Source of the DNA: Bacteroidia bacterium Ga0077558
GTDB taxonomy: Bacteria > Bacteroidota > Bacteroidia > Chitinophagales > Chitinophagaceae
Direction: 5' to 3'
Assembly: GCA_001464625.1 (NCBI GenBank)
Contig: LNFJ01000059.1
Location: forward strand, 1 to 36,155
DNA: 36,155 bases
Below are positions 8,316-16,217 of the stretch, piece after piece (positions within the stretch are counted from its first letter, which is position 1; the number at the start of each line of letters is the position of its first letter). Below the pieces are notes generated by a model, which made no database searches, was not told where the DNA came from, and worked only from the letters and a program-made list of their open reading frames with translations. A program made the position numbers and the translations under genes.

Positions 8316-10820
8316 ATGCAGGTGGAGGAAGAGGAGAAATCGCTGTCAACATTAAATGAACAACTGGCACAGTTGAACAACGATGTGAATGAGAAAAAAG
8401 AAGTGCTGGATGAAAAAAGAGAGTCGTTAAATACGTTGCGCAGCGAATACCAGCAAATACAACGCAACCAGTTTGATGCGGAGAAGAAAGTGGCGGTGGC
8501 TGATACATCTGTACAAAATTTACAGCGGGTAATCAGCCAGATGGAAGAAGAGAGAAAGCAAAGAGAAGACCAACGCAACCATTTGGATAGCGACAGAATA
8601 CTGAAAGAAAAAGAACTAAGTATTAAGAAGGTTGACCTGGAGCAATTGCAACATCACCAGGAAAATACCAAAGAACAAATTTTACAAACACAATCGGTAC
8701 TGGATTCTCTTCGTAATAATTTGGCAGAAGAAACCCGTAAGCTAGATTCCAAGAAGAATGAACATGACTTGTTGAAAAGCATGATCGATTCAATGGAAGG
8801 ATACCCTGATTCTGTAAAGTTTTTACATAACAACAATAACTGGAATCATAACTCACCAATACTTTCTGATGTATTGTATGTAAATGAAGAATATAGAACG
8901 GCATTAGAGAATGTACTAGAGCCTTACCTCAGTTATTATGTGGTGAATGATCTACAGGAAGGTTTGCAAGCTGTTCATTTATTAGACGATAATAAAAAAG
9001 GAAAAGCGAATTTCTTTTTGCTGGATAAAGTAAACAGCGGCGGTGCGGATGTTTCTTCTCATTCATTAGAAGGGGCTATACCTGCATTGAGTGTAGTGGA
9101 AGTAGAGGAGAAATATAAAAAGCTTGCCGAACATTTATTGGGCAATGTATTTATCGCCGACAGTGAAGATGCGTTGCAAAACAGCAATGGCTTTGTGGTG
9201 ATTGAAAAGAACGGCAAATATGTAAAAGGAAAATACTCGTTGACCGGCGGTAGCGTAGGATTAATAGAAGGAAAGAAAATTGGCCGTGCAAAGAACTTAG
9301 AAAAATTGCAAGATGAAATTGCTGCACAAGATGTAGTGGTGGATGCATTGCGTTCAGAAATTCAAAGTCGCCACAATGAAGTAATTGCTTTTAACGAAGA
9401 CCTGCGGGAAAATGCCATCCGGGAAACGGAAAGAGAAATTCAGCAACTGACGAATGAAGTTTATTCATTGCAGAATAAGTTGGAGAATATACATTCTATG
9501 CAGACTAACAGCCATCATCGTTTGGAAGAGTTGGGCTTGCAAATGCAACAAACACATGAGTCTGTAGCTGGTGTAAGAAACCAGTTAGGAGAGTTCAACG
9601 AGTTGTTGCAAATGAATGCAAACAAACTAGCTGAAGCGGAAGAAACGTTCCGCCAGGCAGATAGTGCATACAATGAAGCGAACAGGCAGTTTAATGAATT
9701 CAACCTCAATGTAACCAAGCAACAAAGCAAGATCAGCGGCTTACGGCAAGAGTTGGATTTTAAAACCAACCAGTTGAACGACCTGAAGCAACAGATCGAA
9801 AGCAATACTTCACATCTTACCGATACGGTGTTTAGCATTGAGCAATCTTCAACATCTCTTAGTGAAATTGAAGAAGGTTTATTGCAGTTGATGAAGAATA
9901 AAGAAATTGAAGAAGTAAATCTGAATGAAGCTGATCAGGCTTATTATAATTTCCGTAACCAATTGGCAGAAAAAGAAAGTGCCATCCGCCACAAGGTAAA
10001 AGAGAAAGAGCAGATAGAATATATGCTTACCGCTATTAAGGATAAGCTGAATGAATTGAAACTGCAACTGGCGGGAATGAAAGAACGGTTGAATGTGGAG
10101 TTCCGTATTGTACTGGAAGATATTTTGGGCGAAGCAAGAGCTGGTGAAGTACCAGTAGAAGAGTTGCAAGAAAAAGCGGATAGGATGAAGAAGCGTCTTG
10201 AGAATTTGGGTGAAGTAAACCCAACGGCCATAGAAGCATTTACCGAGATGAAAAAACGATATGACTTCATCGTAGAACAAAAGACTGACCTTGTGGATGC
10301 AAAGGACAGCTTATTAAAAACGATAGAGGAAGTAGAAGTAACAGCGAATCAAAAATTCCTGGATACCTTTAACCAGGTAAGGATAAATTTCAATAAAGTA
10401 TTTAAATCACTCTTTACAGAAGATGACCAGTGCGACCTTGTATTGGAAAATCCGGAAAATATTTCTGAAAGTGGTATTGATGTAATAGCAAAACCTAAAG
10501 GCAAACGTCCATCTTCATTAACACAGTTGAGTGGTGGAGAAAGAACATTGACAGCGACTGCCTTGTTGTTTGCCATCTACCTGATCAAACCAGCACCTTT
10601 CTGTATTTTGGATGAGGTAGATGCTCCGTTGGATGATGCCAACGTAAGTAAGTTTACCAATATGATCCGCCAATTCAGTGATAACTCACAGTTCATCATT
10701 GTTACTCACAATAAAATGACGATGAGTACTGTGGATGTGATCTATGGTGTAACGATGCAGGAGCCCGGTGTAAGTAAATTGGTGAGTGTTGACTTTAGGA
10801 ATTTGGAGAAGCAGAATTAA
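8316..10820 (+). CDS. smc: SMC chromosome-segregation ATPase, hinge and C-terminal part
   Basis: Homology resumes upstream of the nominal ATG 8316, at codon GGC 8274 (GNLKGIDESIGF), in a different frame from the preceding piece, so this ATG is an internal residue and the gene is split. The 834 residues contain coiled coil, then the hinge (SMIDSMEGYPDSVKFL through FFLLDKV and the GKYSLTGGSVGL segment), second coiled coil, then the ATPase C-lobe: signature LSGGERTLTATALL, Walker B with PFCILDEVDAPLD, D-loop, and switch His in FIIVTHNKMTM. Together with the first piece the length is near the usual SMC length of about 1,170-1,190. All catalytic motifs are conserved, so the break is recent or an assembly fault. 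Confidence 0.88.
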   Translation: MQVEEEEKSLSTLNEQLAQLNNDVNEKKEVLDEKRESLNTLRSEYQQIQRNQFDAEKKVAVADTSVQNLQRVISQMEEERKQREDQRNHLDSDRILKEKELSIKKVDLEQLQHHQENTKEQILQTQSVLDSLRNNLAEETRKLDSKKNEHDLLKSMIDSMEGYPDSVKFLHNNNNWNHNSPILSDVLYVNEEYRTALENVLEPYLSYYVVNDLQEGLQAVHLLDDNKKGKANFFLLDKVNSGGADVSSHSLEGAIPALSVVEVEEKYKKLAEHLLGNVFIADSEDALQNSNGFVVIEKNGKYVKGKYSLTGGSVGLIEGKKIGRAKNLEKLQDEIAAQDVVVDALRSEIQSRHNEVIAFNEDLRENAIRETEREIQQLTNEVYSLQNKLENIHSMQTNSHHRLEELGLQMQQTHESVAGVRNQLGEFNELLQMNANKLAEAEETFRQADSAYNEANRQFNEFNLNVTKQQSKISGLRQELDFKTNQLNDLKQQIESNTSHLTDTVFSIEQSSTSLSEIEEGLLQLMKNKEIEEVNLNEADQAYYNFRNQLAEKESAIRHKVKEKEQIEYMLTAIKDKLNELKLQLAGMKERLNVEFRIVLEDILGEARAGEVPVEELQEKADRMKKRLENLGEVNPTAIEAFTEMKKRYDFIVEQKTDLVDAKDSLLKTIEEVEVTANQKFLDTFNQVRINFNKVFKSLFTEDDQCDLVLENPENISESGIDVIAKPKGKRPSSLTQLSGGERTLTATALLFAIYLIKPAPFCILDEVDAPLDDANVSKFTNMIRQFSDNSQFIIVTHNKMTMSTVDVIYGVTMQEPGVSKLVSVDFRNLEKQN

Positions 10821-10853
10821 TTGGTGAATAGTGAATGGTCAATTGTGAATAGG
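10821..10853. repeat. Short GTGAATAGTGAATGG-type intergenic repeat
   Basis: TGGTGAATAGTGAATGGTC and a further TGTGAATAGG form a degenerate tandem of GTGAAT(A/G)G units right after the smc stop. The same units occur, in the opposite orientation, at 32797-32820. They resemble the dispersed repeats common at gene ends in Bacteroidota genomes. Confidence 0.55.
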
Positions 10854-10866
10854 CTCAAATAAATTG

Positions 10867-10897
10867 AAAGTCTGGTTAATGCCAGACTTTTTTATTT
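10867..10897 (+). terminator. Rho-independent terminator of smc
   Basis: AAAGTCTGG and CCAGACTTT form a 9-bp stem with loop TTAATG, followed by TTTTATTT. It ends the smc transcript and its tail overlaps the 3' end of the convergent gene at 10892. Confidence 0.85.
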
Positions 10898-11230
10898 AGG
10901 TGCAACAACTATTATCGAACCGATTAAACCTATAAAAATAATAGGCAAGATCCACATCCACCACGGATATTTGAACCTTTTTTTATTTTCTTTAAATTCT
11001 TGAACAAGCTTTGGGCCAAACTTCAACTCACCTCTTCTTGAATTACAGTTATTACATATTGCAATTGCCTCTTTTGCATATGGGAATATTGGTATCCAGA
11101 ACAAGTGACAATAGGTTGCGAGGACATGTATGGTTGTACTATTATTTTGTTCGCAAAAAGGACATTCATACATAAATACTTCGTATGAACCAATATTTGC
11201 TTTTCTTGAACCAAAAATTACAAATGCCAT
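10892..11230 (-). CDS. Zinc-ribbon protein with C-terminal membrane helix
   Basis: 112 residues. A two-knuckle zinc ribbon is formed by CPFC (about residues 23-26) and CNNC (about 59-62), with an aromatic spacer LATYCHLFWIPIFPY between them, a pattern of the 'zinc-ribbon 15' type small proteins. A single transmembrane segment (WWMWILPIIFIGLIGSIIVV) lies at the C-terminus, so the ribbon should face the cytoplasm as a tail-anchored protein. Function is unknown. Single gene, convergent with smc. Confidence 0.7.
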   Translation of the reverse strand: MAFVIFGSRKANIGSYEVFMYECPFCEQNNSTTIHVLATYCHLFWIPIFPYAKEAIAICNNCNSRRGELKFGPKLVQEFKENKKRFKYPWWMWILPIIFIGLIGSIIVVAPK

Positions 11231-11270
11231 TTCAAAAATTTTTCTAAATTACTAAATCAATAATATTGCG

Positions 11271-11609
11271 ATGAATACCATTCTCCTCCTCATAGCCTCT
11301 AACATCTTTATGACATTTGCCTGGTACTATCATTTAAAACAGGAGGGATGGCCGTTGTGGAAAGCTATTGCTATCAGTTGGTTTATTGCGTTGTTTGAAT
11401 ATATGCTGATGGTGCCGGCTAATAAAAGCGGCTATGCAAAAGGATTATCCGGCTTTCAGCTAAAGATGATACAGGAGGTGATTACACTGGTGGTGTTTGG
11501 TTTTTTTGCAGTACTGTACTTAAAAGAACCATTTCATTGGAGATATCTGGTAAGCTTTGCTTTTTTGCTGGGAGCAGTTTACTTCATGTTCAGTAAAAGG
11601 TTTGGGTAA
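11271..11609 (+). CDS. DMT-like small membrane protein (DUF486)
   Basis: 112 residues with four predicted membrane helices. Characteristic DUF486 segments are present: FMTFAWYYHLK in helix 1, AISWFIALFEYMLMVPANKSGY in helix 2 and loop, FQLKMIQEVITLVVFGFFAVLYLKEP, and a last helix SFAFLLGAVYFMF. The family is about 110-120 residues long, related to half-size drug/metabolite transporters; no substrate is established. It is a single gene divergent from the zinc-ribbon gene, with about 40 bases between the starts. Confidence 0.85.
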   Translation: MNTILLLIASNIFMTFAWYYHLKQEGWPLWKAIAISWFIALFEYMLMVPANKSGYAKGLSGFQLKMIQEVITLVVFGFFAVLYLKEPFHWRYLVSFAFLLGAVYFMFSKRFG

Positions 11610-11620
11610 AGGCTAACTAC

Positions 11621-11881
11621 TCAATCATTGTCCGGTTTTGTACGTTGTTGTTCTTTCGATTTTTGGCGACGGCTAAAATCTGATTTTACCTTATGAACAA
11701 AGGCGCTAAGCAAGAGGTACAACCCGGTGCATAACAAGGTAGATGCAACTAAACCCCACCCATACCACTCATCTTCTTTTGTTCTTTCAAAGCAGGCAAA
11801 CATAATTACGAAAACAGCGGCTATAACTGCAGCAAAACCAAAAAGCAGCTTTGTTAAGAATTTATCTGAATGACTGGCCAT
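11621..11881 (-). CDS. Small two-helix membrane protein of unknown function
   Basis: 86 residues with two hydrophobic segments (LLFGFAAVIAAVFVIMFAC and WGLVASTLLCTGLYLLLSAF) joined by a charged loop FERTKEDEWYG, and a Lys/Arg/Gln-rich C-terminal tail. I do not recognise a family. It converges with the DUF486 gene (11 bases between stops). Confidence 0.6.
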   Translation of the reverse strand: MASHSDKFLTKLLFGFAAVIAAVFVIMFACFERTKEDEWYGWGLVASTLLCTGLYLLLSAFVHKVKSDFSRRQKSKEQQRTKPDND

Positions 11882-11955
11882 ACTGGGTTAGTTTTGGTGA
11901 GGTTTAAAGTTCTCAAAAATAAGGAAAAAATAATGTTGTGTTAATAGTCATTTCT

Positions 11956-12547
11956 ATGACCATTAAAAAAATTTATATGTTCTTTCGGTTTGGCAATTTG
12001 TGTATTACTTGTAGCTGCACAAGAGGCACCGGAAGGTTTATTTATTGCATCAAAGGCACCTAATTTTAAAGCAAAAAACCAATATGGTGCTGATGTGGAA
12101 TTAAAGGACCTGTTGAAAAAGGGAAAAGTAATATTGGTGTTCTACAGGGGACAATGGTGCCCTTATTGCAATAAGCAGTTATCAAGATTACAGGATTCAA
12201 TCCAGTTTATTACAGATAAAGGTGCCACACTGGTAGCAGTTTCTCCAGAAATGCCGGATAATATCAGTAAAACCCTTGAAAAAACTAAAGCTCAGTATTC
12301 GGTTCTATATGATAAAGACCTGAAGATCATGAAAGCTTACGATGTAGAATTTGAAGTGCCGGAAAATACGGTAACCCGTTACCGCAATACAGGAATTGAT
12401 TTAGAGAAAAACAATGGTAGCAATGGAAAATTTCTTCCGATACCTGCTGTTTATATCATAGATAAAGAATCTACAATTACTTACCGGTTTTTTGAGCAGG
12501 ATTATAAAAAAAGACCAAGTGTAAAAGAACTCCTTGATAATTTGTAA
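11956..12547 (+). CDS. Peroxiredoxin-like (AhpC/TSA) exported protein, frameshift in the signal peptide
   Basis: The thioredoxin-fold body shows APNFKAKNQYGADVELKDLL, VILVFYRGQWCPYCNKQL (active-site CPYC), AVSPEMPDN and IPAVYIIDKES, the pattern of peroxiredoxin-like redoxins (AhpC/TSA family). The frame only opens at TTG 11990, with a truncated signal. In the sequence an ATG at 11956 reads MTIKK into a run of seven A (11965-11971); removing one A joins it to the body and gives MTIKKFICSFGLAICVLLVAAQ, a perfect signal peptide. I therefore place the start at 11956 and assume a one-base homopolymer error or a real slippage site. Role: periplasmic thiol oxidoreductase/peroxidase; electron donor unknown. 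Confidence 0.8.
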
Positions 12548-12551
12548 TTCA

Positions 12552-13170
12552 TTATTTCTTTTCCGTTACTAAACAGAGCGACTGGCTACGGATGTAATTT
12601 CCTTTATATAATATTTCTGGTTCATCCACTGGTATTGCATTTATGAAATGCAGGTTGTTCTCCTGCACTAAACTTTTCCAGCTATCTATAGTATAAGAAG
12701 TAAAGCCATATCGGGTAAAAGGCATTTGCTCAATACTTTCTTTTGTTCTGATAATTGCATAAAACTTGCCTCCCGTTTTTAGCACCCTTTTTATTTCCTG
12801 TAAATGAGGTTGAGGAGTATCCCAGAAATAAACAACGTTGATACAAAAAATTGTATCAAAACTATTATCCGCAAATGGAAGTAAATCGCTGCTGCCATGA
12901 TGCAGTTGTAGTTTTCCTGTTGAAATTAATGATTGATTTTTTTTTGTAGCTGCCTTCACCATTGTTTCCGAAAAATCAATTCCGCTTAGGTGTAATCCAT
13001 CTGCTTGTGCAAAAACCTTTTCAAAGAAAATTCCATTGCCAAAGCCTATTTCAAGAATAGCCTCTCCTATTCATCATTTCGCCAACTTTATTGCCCATAG
13101 CTCCGCTAGGTTTGCGAAGCTGCCGGGCCATGGCTTTGAATTTTAGCTGCTGAAAAAATTGTTTGAGCAT
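12552..13170 (-). pseudogene. Class I SAM-dependent methyltransferase, broken by an out-of-frame gap
   Basis: From ATG 13170 the first frame reads MLKQFFQQLKFKAMARQLRK, then PSGAMGNKVGEMMN, and soon stops at 13051. From 13067 another frame continues with GEAILEIGFGNG (SAM motif I), IDFSETMVKAA, FADNSFDTIFCINVVYFW (motif II/III) and IKRVLKTGGKFYAII, down to 12552. In intact relatives an MN-x-GN...TI...L segment of roughly 15-18 residues lies between MMN and the ILEIGFGNG motif; here only one base stands in its place. The piece 12552-12962 starting at ATG 12962 would lack the SAM-binding loop. The substrate is unknown (UbiE/ubiquinone-type fold). It is either a recent pseudogene or a sequence gap. 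Confidence 0.75.
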
Positions 13171-13175
13171 ACAGT

Positions 13176-13280
13176 GATCAGTTAGTTAATCAGTAAATCA
13201 GTTGATTGGTTTATTAGTAAATAGCGAAGTATTTTAATTAAGTAATATTTGTTGCTATGATCTTAATCAACCAATTAACA
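13176..13280. repeat. TTAATCAGT-type low-complexity intergenic repeat
   Basis: Degenerate copies of (T)TAATCAGT/AATCAGTTGAT occur in tandem at 13176-13225, and a reverse-orientation AATCAACCAATTAAC follows at 13265-13280. It fills the gap between the methyltransferase and the BNR-repeat gene. It may fold back on itself. Confidence 0.4.
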
Positions 13281-13300
13281 AATCTCCGACACCTATATAA

Positions 13301-14335
13301 TCATCGCCAAATAATCTTTGCCACTTTACCATTATTACCCGCCAGGTAGATCGTAGTACCCAATTTTGCGATCCTGCATACATTAAAACTTTCTTTGCTG
13401 ATCCATTGCCATTCTTTGCCGCCGTTCGTCGAATAATCAACTCCATTTAATCCACAGGTCATAATATCTTTCATTGATAAAAATTCTACGCTGCTTCTAT
13501 AGCCATGTGGCGGTACTTTAGGAGCTTTCCATGTTTTGCCCCCATCATTACTTATAAAACAATTATTGTTGATTGAGTTGGAGCTGTCTTTACCAAAATC
13601 GCCACCAACCACAATTATTTTTTTACTTCCTTTTAAGTTGCCATTATCATATACCGCCACAGAATTAGCACCGGTGGATTCTTTTCCTTGCACAATAGGA
13701 AGTAGGGTAGAGGAATTCTCTGTAAACAATCTTGATTTTGTACCACCGCTTACTAAAAAGAAATTGTTATCTCTGAAAAAACGGATATTGGTTCCACTTG
13801 CTGCAAAAAAAGCTTCACCAGAATCTAGGCTGGGTCTTTTATCAGCTGCCCATTCCTGCCAGCTTTCGCCGCCATTAACTGTTGCCGCCATAAAGGCTTT
13901 TCCGTCTATGGGGTCGCCTACCACCATTCCCCATTCTCTGCCTAAAAAATGCATGGCATCCAAAAACATTCCTTTGGCATTATTCTCATACATTACTTTC
14001 CAGGTTTCACCGCCATCTGTTGTTTTTAAAATACAGGCGGGTTTTTCAACTCCCATGATGATGGCAGTGCTTGCATCAAAAGCTTCAATATCACGGAACT
14101 CTGTTTTTTCAAAACCTTTTACCGTAAACCAACTCCAGTTTTTACCACCACTGTTAGATCTTCCTACCATGCCATTGCTGCCACTAACCCAAACTACATT
14201 ATCATTTACCACACTCAAGCCACGGATACTTGTTTTGGTGCCGGAAGTAAGCAGTTCTACAGTGGGAGATTGTGCAAAAACATCAGGCGATAAAAAAATA
14301 AAGAATGTAAGAAGAACGGTGTACGTCAATCGCAT
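13301..14335 (-). CDS. Exported BNR/YCF48-like beta-propeller protein
   Basis: 344 residues with a signal peptide (YTVLLTFFIFLSPDVFAQ). The mature protein has repeated sialidase-type/YCF48-like motifs: SNSGGKNWSWF, TTDGGETWKVMY, TVNGGESWQEW, SNDGGKTWKAP and STNGGKEWQWI, i.e. five Asp-box-like (S/T-x-[DN]-G-G-x-x-W) turns, matching a propeller fold. Related proteins are annotated as photosystem II stability factor-like or 'oxidoreductase'; no enzyme residues are evident and the ligand is unknown. It is followed upstream in transcription order by the metallophosphoesterase gene, 32 bases away, so the two may be co-transcribed. Confidence 0.8.
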   Translation of the reverse strand: MRLTYTVLLTFFIFLSPDVFAQSPTVELLTSGTKTSIRGLSVVNDNVVWVSGSNGMVGRSNSGGKNWSWFTVKGFEKTEFRDIEAFDASTAIIMGVEKPACILKTTDGGETWKVMYENNAKGMFLDAMHFLGREWGMVVGDPIDGKAFMAATVNGGESWQEWAADKRPSLDSGEAFFAASGTNIRFFRDNNFFLVSGGTKSRLFTENSSTLLPIVQGKESTGANSVAVYDNGNLKGSKKIIVVGGDFGKDSSNSINNNCFISNDGGKTWKAPKVPPHGYRSSVEFLSMKDIMTCGLNGVDYSTNGGKEWQWISKESFNVCRIAKLGTTIYLAGNNGKVAKIIWR

Positions 14336-14367
14336 ATTAGTTTAATAAGAAGGTAAATTAAAAGGTG

Positions 14368-15294
14368 TTATTCATATTTCACCATTGTTCTTTTAGAAGA
14401 ACCATCATCAAACAATTCAAATACTGCATAAGCCGGTGCAAATTCCTGGAAAGATCCTTTCCACCAGTTGCCGCTGATAGCCCCATTGCAATAATATTTA
14501 ATACCAAGATAATCCAACTCATCCTGCAAATGTATATGGCCGCTCAAGCAAACTTTTATGTTCGGATACTTTATAAATATTTTCTTCAGTTGCATAAAAT
14601 CGGTATGCATCAGGTTACGCTGAATTTTCAAATCTCCATTTGCTTCTGTTTTATCAAAGAATAAACCAGCACATATTGATAAAATAGGAATATGAGAAAC
14701 AATACATATAAATTGATTGGCAGGAGTTGTAGCTAGTTCTTGCTCCAACCATGTAAGTTGTTCTTCATCTATTTTAGCAATATAGCCACCAGAAGGGTTA
14801 AGTTGTGTACTATCCAGTACAATAAATTTCCAATTCCCTTTTGTATAACTATAAAACCTGTTTTTCATTTGCAATGTTTCCACCACCCACACTTTCCCAT
14901 AGAGTCGGTCACTCTCAGGTTTATTTTCTTTTATAAACCAGCCCCACACATCATGATTGCCAATGGTATGATAAACAGGTAAGCTGTTTTCTTTTTGTAA
15001 AATGGATTTAAACAAATTCCATTGTATTTCCGTGTTTGCTTTGTCGATAGCCAATGCATCCATGATGGAATCACCACCATTAATAATAAAATCAACTTTG
15101 GGAGTTAGTTTTTGAATGTGATTCAATGCTTTGGCCATACCGGTCTCCGGAATAGTTCCTGGTTTAACATGTATGTCGGATAGAAACGCAAAACGCAGCG
15201 GTTTCTTTTTTTCCTCGGTTGCAAATGATAAAGAGGGCAGGAGTGTGCTGCCAATTACCGCTGCAGATGTTTGCAGAAAATGTTTTCTTTTCAT
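14368..15294 (-). CDS. Exported metallophosphoesterase
   Basis: ATG 15294 gives 308 residues beginning KRKHFLQTSAAVIGSTLLPSLSFA, a signal peptide (Tat-like in style but lacking a twin Arg). The reading frame is open to 15366, but the extra 24 residues have no signal character, so 15294 is chosen. All metal-binding blocks of calcineurin-like phosphoesterases are present in order: SDIHV, NGGDS, GNHD, SHIPI and SGHIH. These bind two metals at the active site. Substrate unknown; it acts in the periplasm. The gene precedes the BNR-repeat gene on the same strand with a 32-base gap. Confidence 0.87.
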   Translation of the reverse strand: MKRKHFLQTSAAVIGSTLLPSLSFATEEKKKPLRFAFLSDIHVKPGTIPETGMAKALNHIQKLTPKVDFIINGGDSIMDALAIDKANTEIQWNLFKSILQKENSLPVYHTIGNHDVWGWFIKENKPESDRLYGKVWVVETLQMKNRFYSYTKGNWKFIVLDSTQLNPSGGYIAKIDEEQLTWLEQELATTPANQFICIVSHIPILSICAGLFFDKTEANGDLKIQRNLMHTDFMQLKKIFIKYPNIKVCLSGHIHLQDELDYLGIKYYCNGAISGNWWKGSFQEFAPAYAVFELFDDGSSKRTMVKYE

Positions 15295-15388
15295 GTTGTG
15301 AATGTGGCTCCTTAACTCCCGCAAGGGGACTTTTAGAGTATTATATAGTTCGGTTACATTGTCCAACTCAAAACCCTAAACCCTCAAC

Positions 15389-16084
15389 TTACTTCTTCAA
15401 CTGCTCCTTTAATTCATCTTTGCTTACCAATCCCTGCTTTCGCCAAACTTCCACTCCATTTTTATAAATTATAAAAACCGGAATGGGTTCAATATTCAAT
15501 TCCTTTAAAAGATTTGTATGTACGCCGGCATCAATTTTTATAAAAATAAATTCGTTTTTTTTATCCGCTATTATATCTTGTAAAATAGGTTCCATTTTTA
15601 CACAGGGCGGGCACCAGGTGGCACCTACATCGACCAACACCGTTCCGTTGGTTGGGATACTTTTTTGGTATTCTTCCAATGTCATTTGGGGTTGGTTAGA
15701 AGATCCTTCTAACGGCTTCTCTGCTTTTTTCCATGCATTTATACCGCCGGATAATTCAATCACATTTTTAAAACCATTACTACGCATCCAGTCGGCAGCG
15801 GCAGCACTACGACCACCTACCAGGCAATACACATAAACTGGTTTGTCTTTATCTATGTGCTGAACCCTATCAGTAAATTGTGTTTTATTAGTCCAATCAG
15901 CCTGTAAAGCATTTTTAATATGGCCGGTATTAAATTCAGTTGCAGTCCTTACATCCAGAATCTGCACTTTTGCAGTACTAATGCCCTTTTCAAAATCATT
16001 AGCATTTGCCTGCGAGGAAGAAACGGCCTGACCTTTGCAGGAAATAAAACCGAAAAATAAAAAGACAAAAATTACGTTTTTCAT
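15389..16084 (-). CDS. Rhodanese-thioredoxin fusion lipoprotein
   Basis: ATG 16084 is chosen over 16093 because it begins directly with the lipoprotein signal MKNVIFVFLFFGFISC. Residues about 30-120 are a rhodanese domain: ILDVRTATEFNTGHIKNA and the active loop YCLVGGRSA with the catalytic Cys. Residues about 130-231 are a thioredoxin domain: VDVGATWCPPCVKMEP with the CPPC active site, and IEPIPVFIIYKNG with the cis-Pro. The pair suggests sulfane-sulfur or thiol redox handling at the outer or inner membrane. It lies on the same strand as the metallophosphoesterase, 94 bases upstream. Fusion of these domains is not unusual in Bacteroidota. Confidence 0.87.
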   Translation of the reverse strand: MKNVIFVFLFFGFISCKGQAVSSSQANANDFEKGISTAKVQILDVRTATEFNTGHIKNALQADWTNKTQFTDRVQHIDKDKPVYVYCLVGGRSAAAADWMRSNGFKNVIELSGGINAWKKAEKPLEGSSNQPQMTLEEYQKSIPTNGTVLVDVGATWCPPCVKMEPILQDIIADKKNEFIFIKIDAGVHTNLLKELNIEPIPVFIIYKNGVEVWRKQGLVSKDELKEQLKK

Positions 16085-16217
16085 TACAATCAATTTACTT
16101 CAAAAATACGGATAGTTTTTCCTGGCAACGGATTGGAATACAATTACTCTTACTCCCCATTCGCCTGCTAATTAGGAAAATAACCCTATTTTTAAGGGCT
16201 AAAATCATTCCCCTTTT

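Noticed and set aside
8099-8578. Long minus-strand frame within smc
   Set aside because: It is antisense to smc coding sequence with Ser/Cys/Phe-rich composition typical of a shadow frame and spans the smc frame break.
9879-10280. 133-codon minus frame in smc
   Set aside because: Antisense to conserved smc coding sequence, Phe/Leu-rich shadow.
13536-14345. 269-codon plus-strand frame
   Set aside because: Antisense to the BNR-repeat protein gene, which has a signal peptide and conserved motifs; the plus frame shows only Pro/Leu/Ser-rich text.
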